Shown piece after piece: positions 12,501 through 22,580 of a DNA stretch of 64,000 bases (position 1 is the first letter of the stretch; each line of letters begins with the position of its first letter). Below the pieces are notes generated by a model that was not told the DNA's origin, ran no database searches, and was given only the letters and a program-made list of their open reading frames with translations. The translations under genes and the position numbers were made by a program. The DNA is from Homalodisca vitripennis (Eukaryota > Arthropoda > Insecta > Hemiptera > Cicadellidae), in assembly GCF_021130785.1 (NCBI RefSeq), contig NC_060211.1, forward strand, positions 126,801,001-126,865,000. The letters are read 5' to 3'.

Positions 12501-14415
12501 TTAGTTGTCCGGATCTTCCCCCCCCCTCAAAATATTTTCCTGGCTACATTCTTGCTGAAGATGAAACCAACTGTTTCAACTACTGTAACTGTTGTAGTAT
12601 CAATTGATTGCTTTAACTGTAAGTAATAGATTTATTATTAAAATGAGATTAGTAATAATAAAATTAAAAAGAAAATGATATGTTATTACACAAAAGTGAG
12701 CTAAAATAATGTTTAGGTTATATTTAAAGGGCTGATTCCCCTAAAATATTTTAGGGAAAATATTACTACTCTTTTCATCTTTTTCAGTGTTTTACACAAT
12801 TATTATGTTTAAAAGCTATTCCTCAACATTTAATGAATTTAAAAATAACACATATTTAATCAAGCCATATAATTTAATTTAATTGTATTAAAGTGCAACT
12901 TATTTGTTATAGGGCTATTTGAGCCTGCACAGCTACGGACAAGCAATAACGTTTCCTTGGGCTTACACCTATCACCGTCCTGCAGACTTTAGAGAACTGT
13001 ACAATCTTGCTTACAACATGACCTACAACATCAGTGGAGCATCTTATAGATATGGAACTACAGCTGAATTATTTTACGTAGCATCCGGTAAGAATACAAT
13101 GTAAACTGTTTCATCCACTTATGATGACCATGTCGTGATGATGAGAAATAGCTTCATTCTGACAGAATTATGTAAATGAAGATTGCCAAAATGATGATTT
13201 TTCCCAAAGATTGGGAATGGATTAAGAGCTTTAAAAATCTTGTTTGTTTCTTTATTTCTACTTTCTAAATGTTTATTTTACTCCACAGAATTCTTACATA
13301 TTGAAAGATTTTAACTCTTTATTTTGTTATAATATTGTTAAATTCATGTTTATCAACTACAATAATTCTAATGAGGCCTAATATATGATTAATATAGAGA
13401 TTAAACCATTGAAGTAAAATTATGGTTAACATCAATTAACATTAAGACCGTAACTGTACTGTCATGAAAACCAACATAATAGTTATTAAATAAATACTAT
13501 TGTACAACAATTCAGCAAGAATAAACTTCAAAATGTCTTCAACTTAGTAGATTTATTAAACTGATATAAATATATTGAGTGAAAATCAGGAAATTCACAC
13601 TTTTCATTACCTGACACACTTATTCTTTTTATATAATATAGTTATGTATCTAATTAGAACTCATCCAATTAATGATATACAAATTAAGTCCACTTTTTGA
13701 ATGAACCAATTTGGAAGAAACATTTTTTGTTGAAATATATATTCCTTCGTGATAAGGATAAAGTTGCTGTTCATTCTGCTAATTGCTTGGTGTTTCATTA
13801 CTGAACATAGATCTATCACTAACGGTATCAGGACAATGTAGTAATGATAGTTGAATTGTTTACAGCTTAAGATGTTAATAATTTAACAAATTTTGAAGAG
13901 AAACATATTTTTCTTCCATATTTTTAGAGCTATAGAGTAAATAAATTACTCAGGTTAAATTACACAGAAAACGGCTTTTATTCAACCTGAAGTAATAATG
14001 CAGCCACTGTATGTACTTTATTTCAAATACCTATTAAAAAACTTGTGGAAAATTACTGATTTATATTGTTATTTATATAACTTTGTTTATTTGTAGTTAT
14101 AGTAATAAAAGGCACTCCAGAACATTTTGATATTTTCTAAAGTATTAACAAGATTTCAAAGCAGCATACTAAACATGTTTATCCTGATTGAACCAAGTAC
14201 TGTATAAAGGAAACTAACGACTGTAACAACTAGTAACGTGTGCAGGAGGATCCCAGGACTGGGCCAAGGCAACAGCCAACATCACTTATTCCTTCACCAT
14301 GGAGCTCAGAGACACCGGCCAGTTCAGTTTCTCTCTTCCTGCTACCAAGATTTTGGAAACATCGAAAGATGCATTTACGGCATTTACAGTCCTCGCGCAA
14401 AAAGTGAAAAGTTAA
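6599..14415 (+). CDS. CP-1: secreted M14A zinc carboxypeptidase zymogen, six exons
   Basis: Exons 6599-6752, 7986-8177, 8381-8575, 11844-12208, 12913-13087 and 14246-14415 join in frame (phases 1,1,1,0,1) into 416 aa; every junction is GT-AG. Residues 1 to about 20 are a hydrophobic signal peptide. Residues about 25-115 are an M14 propeptide, with the family motif FDVLIEDLQKAI. The catalytic domain follows, starting with LDWNNYYRLADIYNYM. Zinc ligands are His183 and Glu186 (VHAREW) and His308 (LHSYGQ). Substrate-binding residues are present (WRKNR, DLNRNW), as are the active-site Tyr (FYVASGG) and the catalytic Glu380 (TMELRD). The S1' specificity position (bovine CPA Ile255) is Gln364, neither the Ile of A-type nor the Asp of B-type enzymes, so the preferred C-terminal residue cannot be named. 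The family removes C-terminal amino acids from peptides after secretion; gut digestion is the likely role but is inferred. The length fits the family, with no frameshift. An AATAAA overlaps the stop codon, so the true poly(A) site is probably further on. Confidence 0.93.
9435..11300 (+). mobile_element. Degenerate LINE (reverse transcriptase) remnant in CP-1 intron 3
   Basis: Broken reading frames carry pieces typical of a non-LTR reverse transcriptase: a LRTNKGPGPDLIP-type stretch near 9615, LTKVFEKIILKKI near 9825, QKGFVSGRYSSTNLV near 9905, a TDD-like remnant near 10275 in place of YADD, and PYLEYCSIVW near 10660. The frame changes repeatedly. The element appears to end at GGCAATAAAGAAATTAAA near 11281-11298. 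It is 5' truncated, lies in the same direction as CP-1, and is inactive. Jockey-like or RTE-like ancestry cannot be settled by eye. Confidence 0.8.
11729..11806. repeat. Two short palindromes just before CP-1 exon 4
   Basis: TGCACCACTGGTGGTGCA (11742-11759) is a palindrome with 8-bp arms. About 30 bp later ATGTACCACCCTTGGTGTACAT forms a similar imperfect one. The pair looks like the subterminal hairpins of a small DNA element, but no outer ends or target duplication were found. Confidence 0.35.
12291..12560. repeat. Possible small inverted-repeat element in CP-1 intron 4
   Basis: The left end reads GCATGTAACCAGCAAGGGGG. The right end, on the complement, reads GAATGTAGCCAGGAAAAT followed shortly by a run of G. 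The ends resemble each other (TGTARCCAG, then G runs) and are about 250 bp apart, as in a short non-autonomous element. No target duplication is clear. Confidence 0.3.
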
Positions 14416-14771
14416 TAAACATTCTTTTGATTTTCATGCCAAAATGTATTTCTTACCTTTTACATTTCTGTGTGCTTCATTTAAACATTATTCAATATTA
14501 CTGCATTATGAAAAAAATGTTGTCAAATATATAAATTTAGAATATAAAAGACATATCTTATGCTTTTTTGGATAAGGTAAATAATTCCACACATATTTTG
14601 ATTTATGTAAGAAAAGAACATCTTTTAAAAAGGTTTATACTACATATCTATATACTATATAAAGTATCCTCTTTTACCTCAAATTTAATTTTAATTTTTA
14701 ATTTTACTTATATTAGTGCAATATCTAGAAATAGGTTTTGTATACTCTTTTAAGCCTTAGTTCTTGGCTAT
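14416..14771. other. 3' flank of CP-1
   Basis: AT-rich sequence that probably includes the CP-1 3' UTR. An open frame that continues in the terminal exon region is a shadow in another frame. Confidence 0.4.
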
Positions 14772-14805
14772 GCTGACTTGTTTTGGGTCACTATGGCTAT
14801 TATTC

Positions 14806-14890
14806 CTATCATGATTGGACCTCTCTGGGATTCGAACCCGTGATCTCTCAGTTAGAGACTTGTGACTGTATCCACTAGTCTATGGAGGAG
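14806..14890 (-). mobile_element. tRNA-derived SINE head or degenerate tRNA
   Basis: On the minus strand an A-box-like TAGACTAGTGG (14872-14882) is followed by a perfect B box, GGGTTCGAATCCC (14827-14839), at tRNA-like spacing. The D arm closes (GAC...GTC), and an anticodon arm closes with stem GTCTC/GAGAT around the loop TAACTGA. The T stem and acceptor stem are imperfect. This supports an RNA polymerase III promoter of tRNA ancestry. A SINE is more likely than a working tRNA gene because the stems are broken. Confidence 0.55.
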
Positions 14891-14899
14891 GACTAGAAA

Positions 14900-15544
14900 T
14901 ATATTATAGTTTTTTTTCAGCAAATATTAATTTATGTAAAGTACTTCAATTATTTCTTGCCTCCACTCATAAACTTGTTCTTTGGATCAAATTATTAACA
15001 GCTGAGAATTCTTACAGTTAGGTACTGTTTTTACTAAAAAAATTTTACTAAAGAATTTATACAAATATAAAAAGTTATGATTAGTATTTTGTTTTGCTAA
15101 TAATTTACAATACTGTACTGGGAAAAATTCAATAAATTTCTTCTAAGCACAGGCAAAACATGAAACACAAGCAACTATTAAGAGAGATAGTTTGTTCAAT
15201 CCAGTAGATATTAAAGTCACATTAGTAAAATAAAATCTTAATTATAACCAAAATATACAACTCATTGTCTATATTACTATATCTTTTGCAAAATCAATCT
15301 TTCATAGATGTTCTTTTTCAAAACAATGCTCTCAACAAATTTGAGGAATCAAGCAAACGCAATAAAATAAAATAAATAAAACCCTTGTTTGGCCACTTTG
15401 TGTTGTTGAATAATGTTAAAACGCACTTTAAATTATAAAAATTAAAACAAAATTTCTTCACCACTTTTTAATTAATCACATACATACTTAGATAATTCAA
15501 ATAAAAACAGACCTATTTTATCATTTAATTTATGTCTTGTAATA
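14900..15544. other. AT-rich intergenic DNA
   Basis: No exon, RNA gene or repeat boundary recognised. Confidence 0.5.
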
Positions 15545-16241
15545 TTAACCCATTGGCCTTGTATCACGGAACGGTTCCATGACAGCTAGTCTGGGCTCAA
15601 AATTTATATCACGAAACCGTCCCGTGACAAGTACAGCGCCATCTAAATAATTTTTTTTTAACTCCTTTTTCAACCTAATGTTAGTATAAATTAGACTAAT
15701 ATTGTTGTAACACGTAAGAAAAACTGCAATACTACAATTAATTAATTGAAATTTAAATTAATAATAAGTTACTATAAGAATATTAGTGTACTACAAGAGA
15801 AAAAATCAATATTCTTGGAATTTTCAGTATTTAGAAAAAACATTTATTCTGACAAACTATGCGTATGTATATATTTATATATATATATATATACACATAT
15901 TCTAGTATTGCTAGGTAGAGAAATACATTTCAAATAAAATAAAAGCAACAATAGGGTATTTTATTTTATATTATATTTGAGTAAAAAAAATTTTAATTTA
16001 AAAAATTCCAAAACTTATTTATTTTGTACAGCATTATTATTTTTAAATTATGACCAAATATATCACTATCTATTTATTATTAAAGCCCATTTCATGTTAA
16101 TCCAAAAAGATATAAAATATAACCAAATACTTGAAAAAAATTTTTTATAAACATATAACAAAACTCTTACGTTTTTAGCATTTTTAATAGGATAACTCCA
16201 GTTGAGCTGATAGTAAAAATATGTATAAGCCAATGGGTTAA
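15545..16241. mobile_element. piggyBac-like non-autonomous element with TTAA target sites
   Basis: It is bounded by TTAA at 15545-15548 and 16238-16241. The ends read TTAACCCATTGGC on the left and, on the complement of the right, TTAACCCATTGGC: identical for 13 bases. Just inside the left end lie two imperfect hairpin-like repeats, TATCACGGAACGGTTCC (about 15561) and TATCACGAAACCGTCCCG (about 15607). TTAA duplication with CC-starting inverted termini is the mark of piggyBac elements. No transposase is recognisable. The right end stands 128 bp upstream of the CP-2 ATG. Confidence 0.75.
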
Positions 16242-16304
16242 AGTAAAACACCAGGTGTAATAGGACTGCCAGCAACTGAAGATCTGAACAATGATAGTGA
16301 GACT

Positions 16305-16311
16305 AGATAAG
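16305..16311 (+). promoter_or_regulatory. GATA-type site upstream of CP-2
   Basis: AGATAAG matches the WGATAR consensus of GATA factors, which drive gut genes in insects, and lies 65 bp before the CP-2 ATG. No convincing TATA box is seen at the position used by CP-1 and CP-3. Such 7-mers occur by chance, so this is tentative. Confidence 0.25.
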
Positions 16312-16369
16312 GGTTGTGGATAGATTAGATAATGCTGTGATTGTTGATTGTCCATTATACAATGCCCAC

Positions 16370-19300
16370 ATGGAGGCTGTGGCTGTGCTACTGGTGGGAA
16401 CTCTATTCTCATGGCTCTGTGTCTACCTCTCTATGCTGTCAGCTGCTGATGTTCAAGGTGATCAACATTACAATTACACATTTAAATAGAATGGCTGCAT
16501 AAAACATGTGTGATGTTTTATTATTTCCTTTCCAACTTAAATTCAATTTAACTTTTTCATTATTCATTGATTAATAATCATGAAAAACTTTATAATTGGT
16601 TACTGGTTTCTAATGTTTGATCCCAATTCTTACTATATTATTTCGAGTAGATATTAAATTTATTACAACCATATTGCTGCAAATTGATTTCTCATTTCCA
16701 CAGCAAGTGTTGACAAAGCTGATCAGTTGATTTATAGTATTTTGTATGCATTTATTTAGTTGGTATGTTAATTTTTGTTAAAATGCATTTAGTTCTACTT
16801 TAAAGTCAGATCTAAATAGAAACATGGATTAATTTTATTTAGTTAGATATGTCTACATAATTAATCAACATAAATTTGTATTGTATTGTATCAACTATAT
16901 TGATTATTGTTACTTTGGATTTTAATTGTTAAAAGGTTTTATTTGACAAAAACCATACAACCTGTAAACTGTTTTATTAATAATTTGGAAACTTTGCTAT
17001 TTGACACAAAAACAAACAAAATCAATTTAAAAATTATAGTATAAGAATGTTAGAAAAGTATCTCCTTAAACTTTATGTGATCTGTATACAAAATAAAAAA
17101 GATATACATACTACATATAATTCAACACTATTATTTTATACATTACCAATTTTAATAAGCGTAAATACTTTTTACAAATTCTTCAAATTAAGTGGATGCA
17201 ACAACAAGTAAAATTGGTTTGGCATTTACAGAAATTTCTCAGATAATTTTAGGAAAAAAATGTAAAAATAACACAAGAACTAATCTTTTTTAATCCAGGC
17301 CTTGTAGTATAGGAGTATTGTTATGACCATATGACGGCTAATATTTTTGCTTTTTGTTGTTATTTGTTTTGTTGGAAATAAATGGCAGTGTTTCACTTCA
17401 CACTTGCTCAAAAATGTGTAGGAAATTTTTACAGCAATCAGAGATTATGACAGTGTTATTTTGTTTAAGTAAAAAAAATGGATATTCATTACAGGAAATC
17501 CAATGACATGGGACCGATATTATTCATTGGAAGATATAGAAAAATATATGGAATATTTAGCTGATAAGCACGACTTCATTTCTACCGTTGACATTGGTCA
17601 GACACATGAAGGACGATCCATCAAGGTGTTAAAGTTGGAATGGGGGTCTAGAAAAAATGCTTCTGTGCTTATAGTTGGAGGTAAATTACAAATAAGGTAT
17701 GAAACCATAAGAGTACTAACAGAAGAGATGAACAGTCACTAGTTACAATAGACACAATACATAATATGTCACTTGTCGACATGCAAACTTTTAGTGTTAT
17801 GGATAACCACATAATACAAGTTTGAACAAATTTCAGATTCAGAAACTGAATAAAACATTAAATGTAAATGTTACTGAACAGGTTTACCAATTAAATAAAA
17901 CAATATTGAATTGTTATTAGAATTATTTTTTATCAGTGAAGAAATGCTGTGTAAAAATTAACAATAAAAGCTTAGGACAAGCAGTTTGATTGTTGTGTCG
18001 AGAATCTTTTGTGTAAACTCTGCAACATTTGTAATCCAAAGAAAACTGTCCAGAAGAAAACTTACAATTTAGAAATTTTACCTCTGTAGAAGCCTGTTGG
18101 AAGTATTCATATAGTTGGAGGCTGTTTAAAATGTATTATACTATACCCCAGCAAATATTAAAAATAGAGAAAATACTTCTAGACTAATTCCCTCAGAATT
18201 AAAAATTGTATTCATATGAAATTATTTTTTTAATGCTTGATTAGACTAAATTCAACAGCAACATGCTTTACTTTAATAAGTAAACAAAATCCTAATTTAT
18301 GTTCTTGAAATTAACCTTTAAAATCTGATAACAACCCCTTTCATATAAGTATATAGATCTTAAGTGATGTTTCAAACATATCCTGTGGTCAATGAATTTA
18401 CTCTGGAACCTTTATTCTAGGTCATAATGATTAATATTAACCTTATAACATTACCCTCATATTTAAAAATTATATATCTAACATTTCTGCTTATTTACAA
18501 ATATTTAGATAGTACCAAATTTGTAAATGCTATTATAAAAATGTATTCTATTACTAAGAGCTTTCTCTGTCAAAGATTCAAAATAGCTGATTCAATTCAG
18601 TTTGCTTTAAATTTCAAAACTTCTAGCTTCTATTATGGTACTTCCATGAAAGGTTTTAGACTTTATTCTCTGAGAATAATTTTAATTCTCTGCACTTATT
18701 TTAATTTGTAGAACATTTATACATATAAACTTTACACCTTTACATACAGTTTAACTTTACTAAGCTTGATAGCTTGATTCAATATAGGCATAGGCAGACA
18801 ATAATGTGTTTCATATCTTTAAAAAACACATGTACTTTTTACTTGTTTTTTTTTGTTGTTTCTTCTACTTGTGTACATAAACAATTTGTTAAAGCTGAGA
18901 TCACATTATTTTATACTTTAATGTTTAACTATCTCTGCAACAATATGAAATTTACAAATACCCATTCCAAAAATTAGGTTATATTTTTAATTTCTGCGGT
19001 TTCTGGATATTGGAGGTTTACTTCCTTACTTTACCCAACCAATTTCAAAATTATTTATTTTCAAGTATTTATACTGATGTTTAATTTTTTTTAACTAAAC
19101 CAGATTTCTATTTAGTATAAATAATTTTTTTTAAATTTTTATTGCATATTTAAAAACTAATTGTAAAACTTTAAATATTATTCCAAATGTTGACATTATT
19201 AAACATACCAGTTCCAAAAGTGGCCCTATCAAATGCTGAATAATAACAGTTTATTACTGTGCTTAATATCTATTACGCTTCAACATTTTTTATAATTATA

Positions 19301-22300
19301 TGAAACTACAAGAAATAAGGTGTTTTTTATCGTTAATAATTACTTTACTATTCTTGAAAAGTTCTATAAAACGAACAAGGCTAATGTTTTGAAACTATAA
19401 GACTCATCATTATTTGAATTGTAAAACAACTAATAATGTCATCTACTCCAGGAATCCATGCAAATGAGCACATAGGGCCAGCAGCCACATTGTTCCTACT
19501 GAACCACATTCTGGAGTCCAAAATAAACAGGACTTCACAGGATTTTCAAGATGTGAACTATTACTTTATCGCAGTCGCCAACCCAGATGGGTACAAATAC
19601 TCCTTTGAAACTGACAGATCTTGGAGGAAGAACAGAGAACCCATCTTATTGAAAAACAACAAGACAGTCTACGGTGTGGACTTGAACCGCAACTGGAAAA
19701 CTGGTTGGAAGAGACACAAGAGACCTTGGCAACCCGACTACAGCGGTCCCCAACCTTTCTCTGCTGCCGAGACCAAAGCCTTAGCCAACTTCATACGGAA
19801 GAACATAACTAACTTAAATGTAACTATAAGATCTTAGATAAAAATCAATTATGAGTGCATAGGTTTCATACAATGTATGTGAGCCTAATAATTCAAGCAA
19901 TATCAATTAAACATCACTAGATAACAATTCAGAAAAAATACCAATATTGAATAAAGCTAAAAATATTTTCATTATAAAACCTCATTTATAAAATATATAT
20001 TGTTGAAAAAAGTTTTCTTTTTTAAATGTTAATAACTGAGGAGTGGAAAACCACATGTTAGAATTGACAGTTTGATACATATGAAGTTAAATGCAAAAAC
20101 TAAGAACTAATACAAAAGTTATTGGCAAAAATGCATGTAATAAATCCTATCTATTTAAGGTGCAAAAAAGAACATTAAAATATTTTGTTTGGAGGCTGAT
20201 GGAAACAATGACACGTGTTCCAAATCTATCCTCTCTTAGGTTAACAATATTAATTACCTATAGCCAAGGTTAGAAATGTCATGACATGTTACAGAATGAG
20301 TTTATATGTATTTTTTATGATCAAATGTTTGAAAGGTTCCCTTAAAAAGTTAAATTTGTTTTGCAATAGAGAATTATTACCAAAATGATTAAAATTTGAA
20401 GACGATTTGCCTAAATTGTAAAATTGCTAATTGTATACTCCTTAGCTTCTCACTACAAATCCCTCCTTAACTGACATCCCTAATAAAACATAAATGTTGT
20501 ACTAATTCAGTTAATATGTTAAAAAATTAACTATTGAGTTCATAAAAATTAATTAACATCTCTTTTTGCTTATTGTTAATTCCTTTTCAGACATTTGTGA
20601 CGATTCACAACTACGGCCAGTATATAATATATCCTTGGACTCATGTAACGGCGCCTATTAGAGACTATAAACACATCCGCAAGTTGGCAGAAAAAATGGC
20701 ATTTGCTATCAAAGGACAAGGAGGACCGATGTATAATGTGGGTTCAGGCGCCAAAAAACTTGCTATAGTGCCAGGTAAGTTGATAGTGCTAATGTTGGCA
20801 GATATGTATACAAAATTAGAAAATCTGGCGCTGAGTTTTAAAATATGTGTAAAGTTTTACTACATTACTTTGGAATAGTGGTGGTTGAATTGAAGAATAC
20901 TACTCTGTTTTAAATGGATTTGAAAAAGGTTCAGTGAAATGGCTATACTTGTTAAGAACTAAGTCATCATCTACATCTACCTAGCTTTTCCTTTAATAAA
21001 GTAATTTTCCATTTTATTTTATTATTTTCATTTGTTAGATTTTAAAATGAATTTCCATGGTAATGCCTTTGAACTGCAAAAATGTGGGCATATACTTGTT
21101 TTATATATAAAACTTATTTTATTGCAGATACAAATACATGAACATAAATATATAAAATAACAAACTGTAAACATAATGACTTTTTTAACTACAATAATTT
21201 GTTAATTTGGCTATCTATCTATGCTTTTTGAATATATAAAGTATGATGGAAAAATGTTTTAGCGATCAGTAATTTGTGTACTTCTGATTAGCTGTTGTAT
21301 GCAAATAGACGTAGATAACTCGTGGTGATGAATGAAAATAAATGTGGAAAATACTAACTGCAAGCACAATAATATTGAAAAACTACGATAATTTGTTCAT
21401 TAGGTTATCTAAGGGTTTTCAAATAAAAAGTGCCAGATACATTTGTTTTGTCCATCAGTAAGTATTAGCATATATCAATTCCGAAATCAAATCTTTTGAG
21501 AAGATTCAAACTCAGCTTACTGACACATTACTGGTTTAGAAGAAAATAAAAGGCCATAAAATAATCTTAAACAAAAGTGAAATCCTTCTCTACATCATTT
21601 ACTTTGTCAAATATTGGATAAAAAACATAAATAATTATTTCTATTCTTCGTCTTATTTTCTATAATCTGTAGGTTCTACTCTTTAATTCTTTACCCAATG
21701 CCTGTTATCTTTTCCATCATCCCTCTTATTTTAATTTAATCTTATATTTTGTTACTTCCTTCCTTCCATTCTCTTTACTTTCCACATACCTGTAATCACC
21801 TGTTTGGATGTATTTACACTTAGCATGGGCAAAATAATATGTGCGTGCTTTCCAAGCTCCTTTTACCTAAGTACTAAATTACTACTTACTACTTATTACT
21901 ACTTATTAGTACTTTTACTAAATTTACTTCATAAATTTAGTAATTTCTTCAACTAGCCAAATTTGTTCCTCAAATTAAATCCTGTATTATTATCATAGTA
22001 ATTCATCGCGAAAAAATGTATTTAAATATTTGCTTCCCTAATATCTAAAACCAATTTCCATCAAAAACATATTCAAATATGATAAAAATAAAATTTGCAA
22101 ATTTTAGAAAGCTAAAATTTAATTTGCTTCAACATGCAATTTGTATTTGATTTTAAAATAGAAACAGTTGGTCCTGTCCTTAGCGTTTCTAATTGAAACC
22201 ATTATTTTATTGAGCTCAAAATTGAAGCCTCATAATAATAGTATAGCCTTACCATTATTCCAACCAGTAAACTATTTTGGTCAGATATTTATTTTCTGTT

Positions 22301-22580
22301 GACAGTTTAAATCATACAAGCATTTTATATTTTAAAACAAACTCTTCAATACTTGTTTTCCCAAATATAACACACTTGATGTGCAGGTACGCCAGAGAAC
22401 TGGGTGCGGCGGGTGGTGGAGGTAAAGTATGTATTCTCTCTGATTCTGAGGGACCAGGGCACTTACGGCTACGAGGTCCCACCGGAGCTGATATCTGTTG
22501 TGGCAGGAGATGCTGTGGCTGCCGTTAACTCCCTTGTAACTCACATGAAGTTCTCCCGGCGAGTACAGTCTGTCAGGTAG
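16370..22580 (+). CDS. CP-2: M14A carboxypeptidase homologue, predicted inactive and without propeptide
   Basis: Exons 16370-16457, 17495-17680, 19452-19819, 20591-20774 and 22387-22580 join in frame (phases 1,1,0,1) into 339 aa. Exon 1 encodes a signal peptide (MEAVAVLLVGTLFSWLCVYL) and joins directly to the catalytic domain (MTWDRYYSLEDIEKYMEYL). The propeptide exon of CP-1 and CP-3 has no counterpart in intron 1. Zinc ligands are kept: His94 and Glu97 (IHANEH) and His220 (IHNYGQ). WRKNR and DLNRNW are also kept. The catalytic Glu is Ile295 (SLILRD against TMELRD in CP-1, same spacing). The active-site Tyr is Ala272, and the Arg of HAREW is Asn96. It should therefore fold and bind zinc but not hydrolyse peptides. 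The frame is open throughout and splice sites are good except a weak exon 1 donor (GTGATC), so this is a maintained gene rather than an obvious pseudogene. The stop TAG lies inside a consensus-like donor (CAGGTAGTC), so an alternative C-terminus is possible. Confidence 0.88.

Noticed and set aside
16362..16500. Alternative CP-2 start at the upstream ATG (16362) in another frame
   Set aside because: The frame does not join to the catalytic exon, and the product is not signal-peptide-like. The ATG at 16370 gives both.
16696..16745. Possible decayed propeptide exon in CP-2 intron 1 (after CCACAG, reading ASVDKADQLIYSI)
   Set aside because: It hits a stop within 20 codons, lacks the LIEDLQ-type motif and has no good donor.
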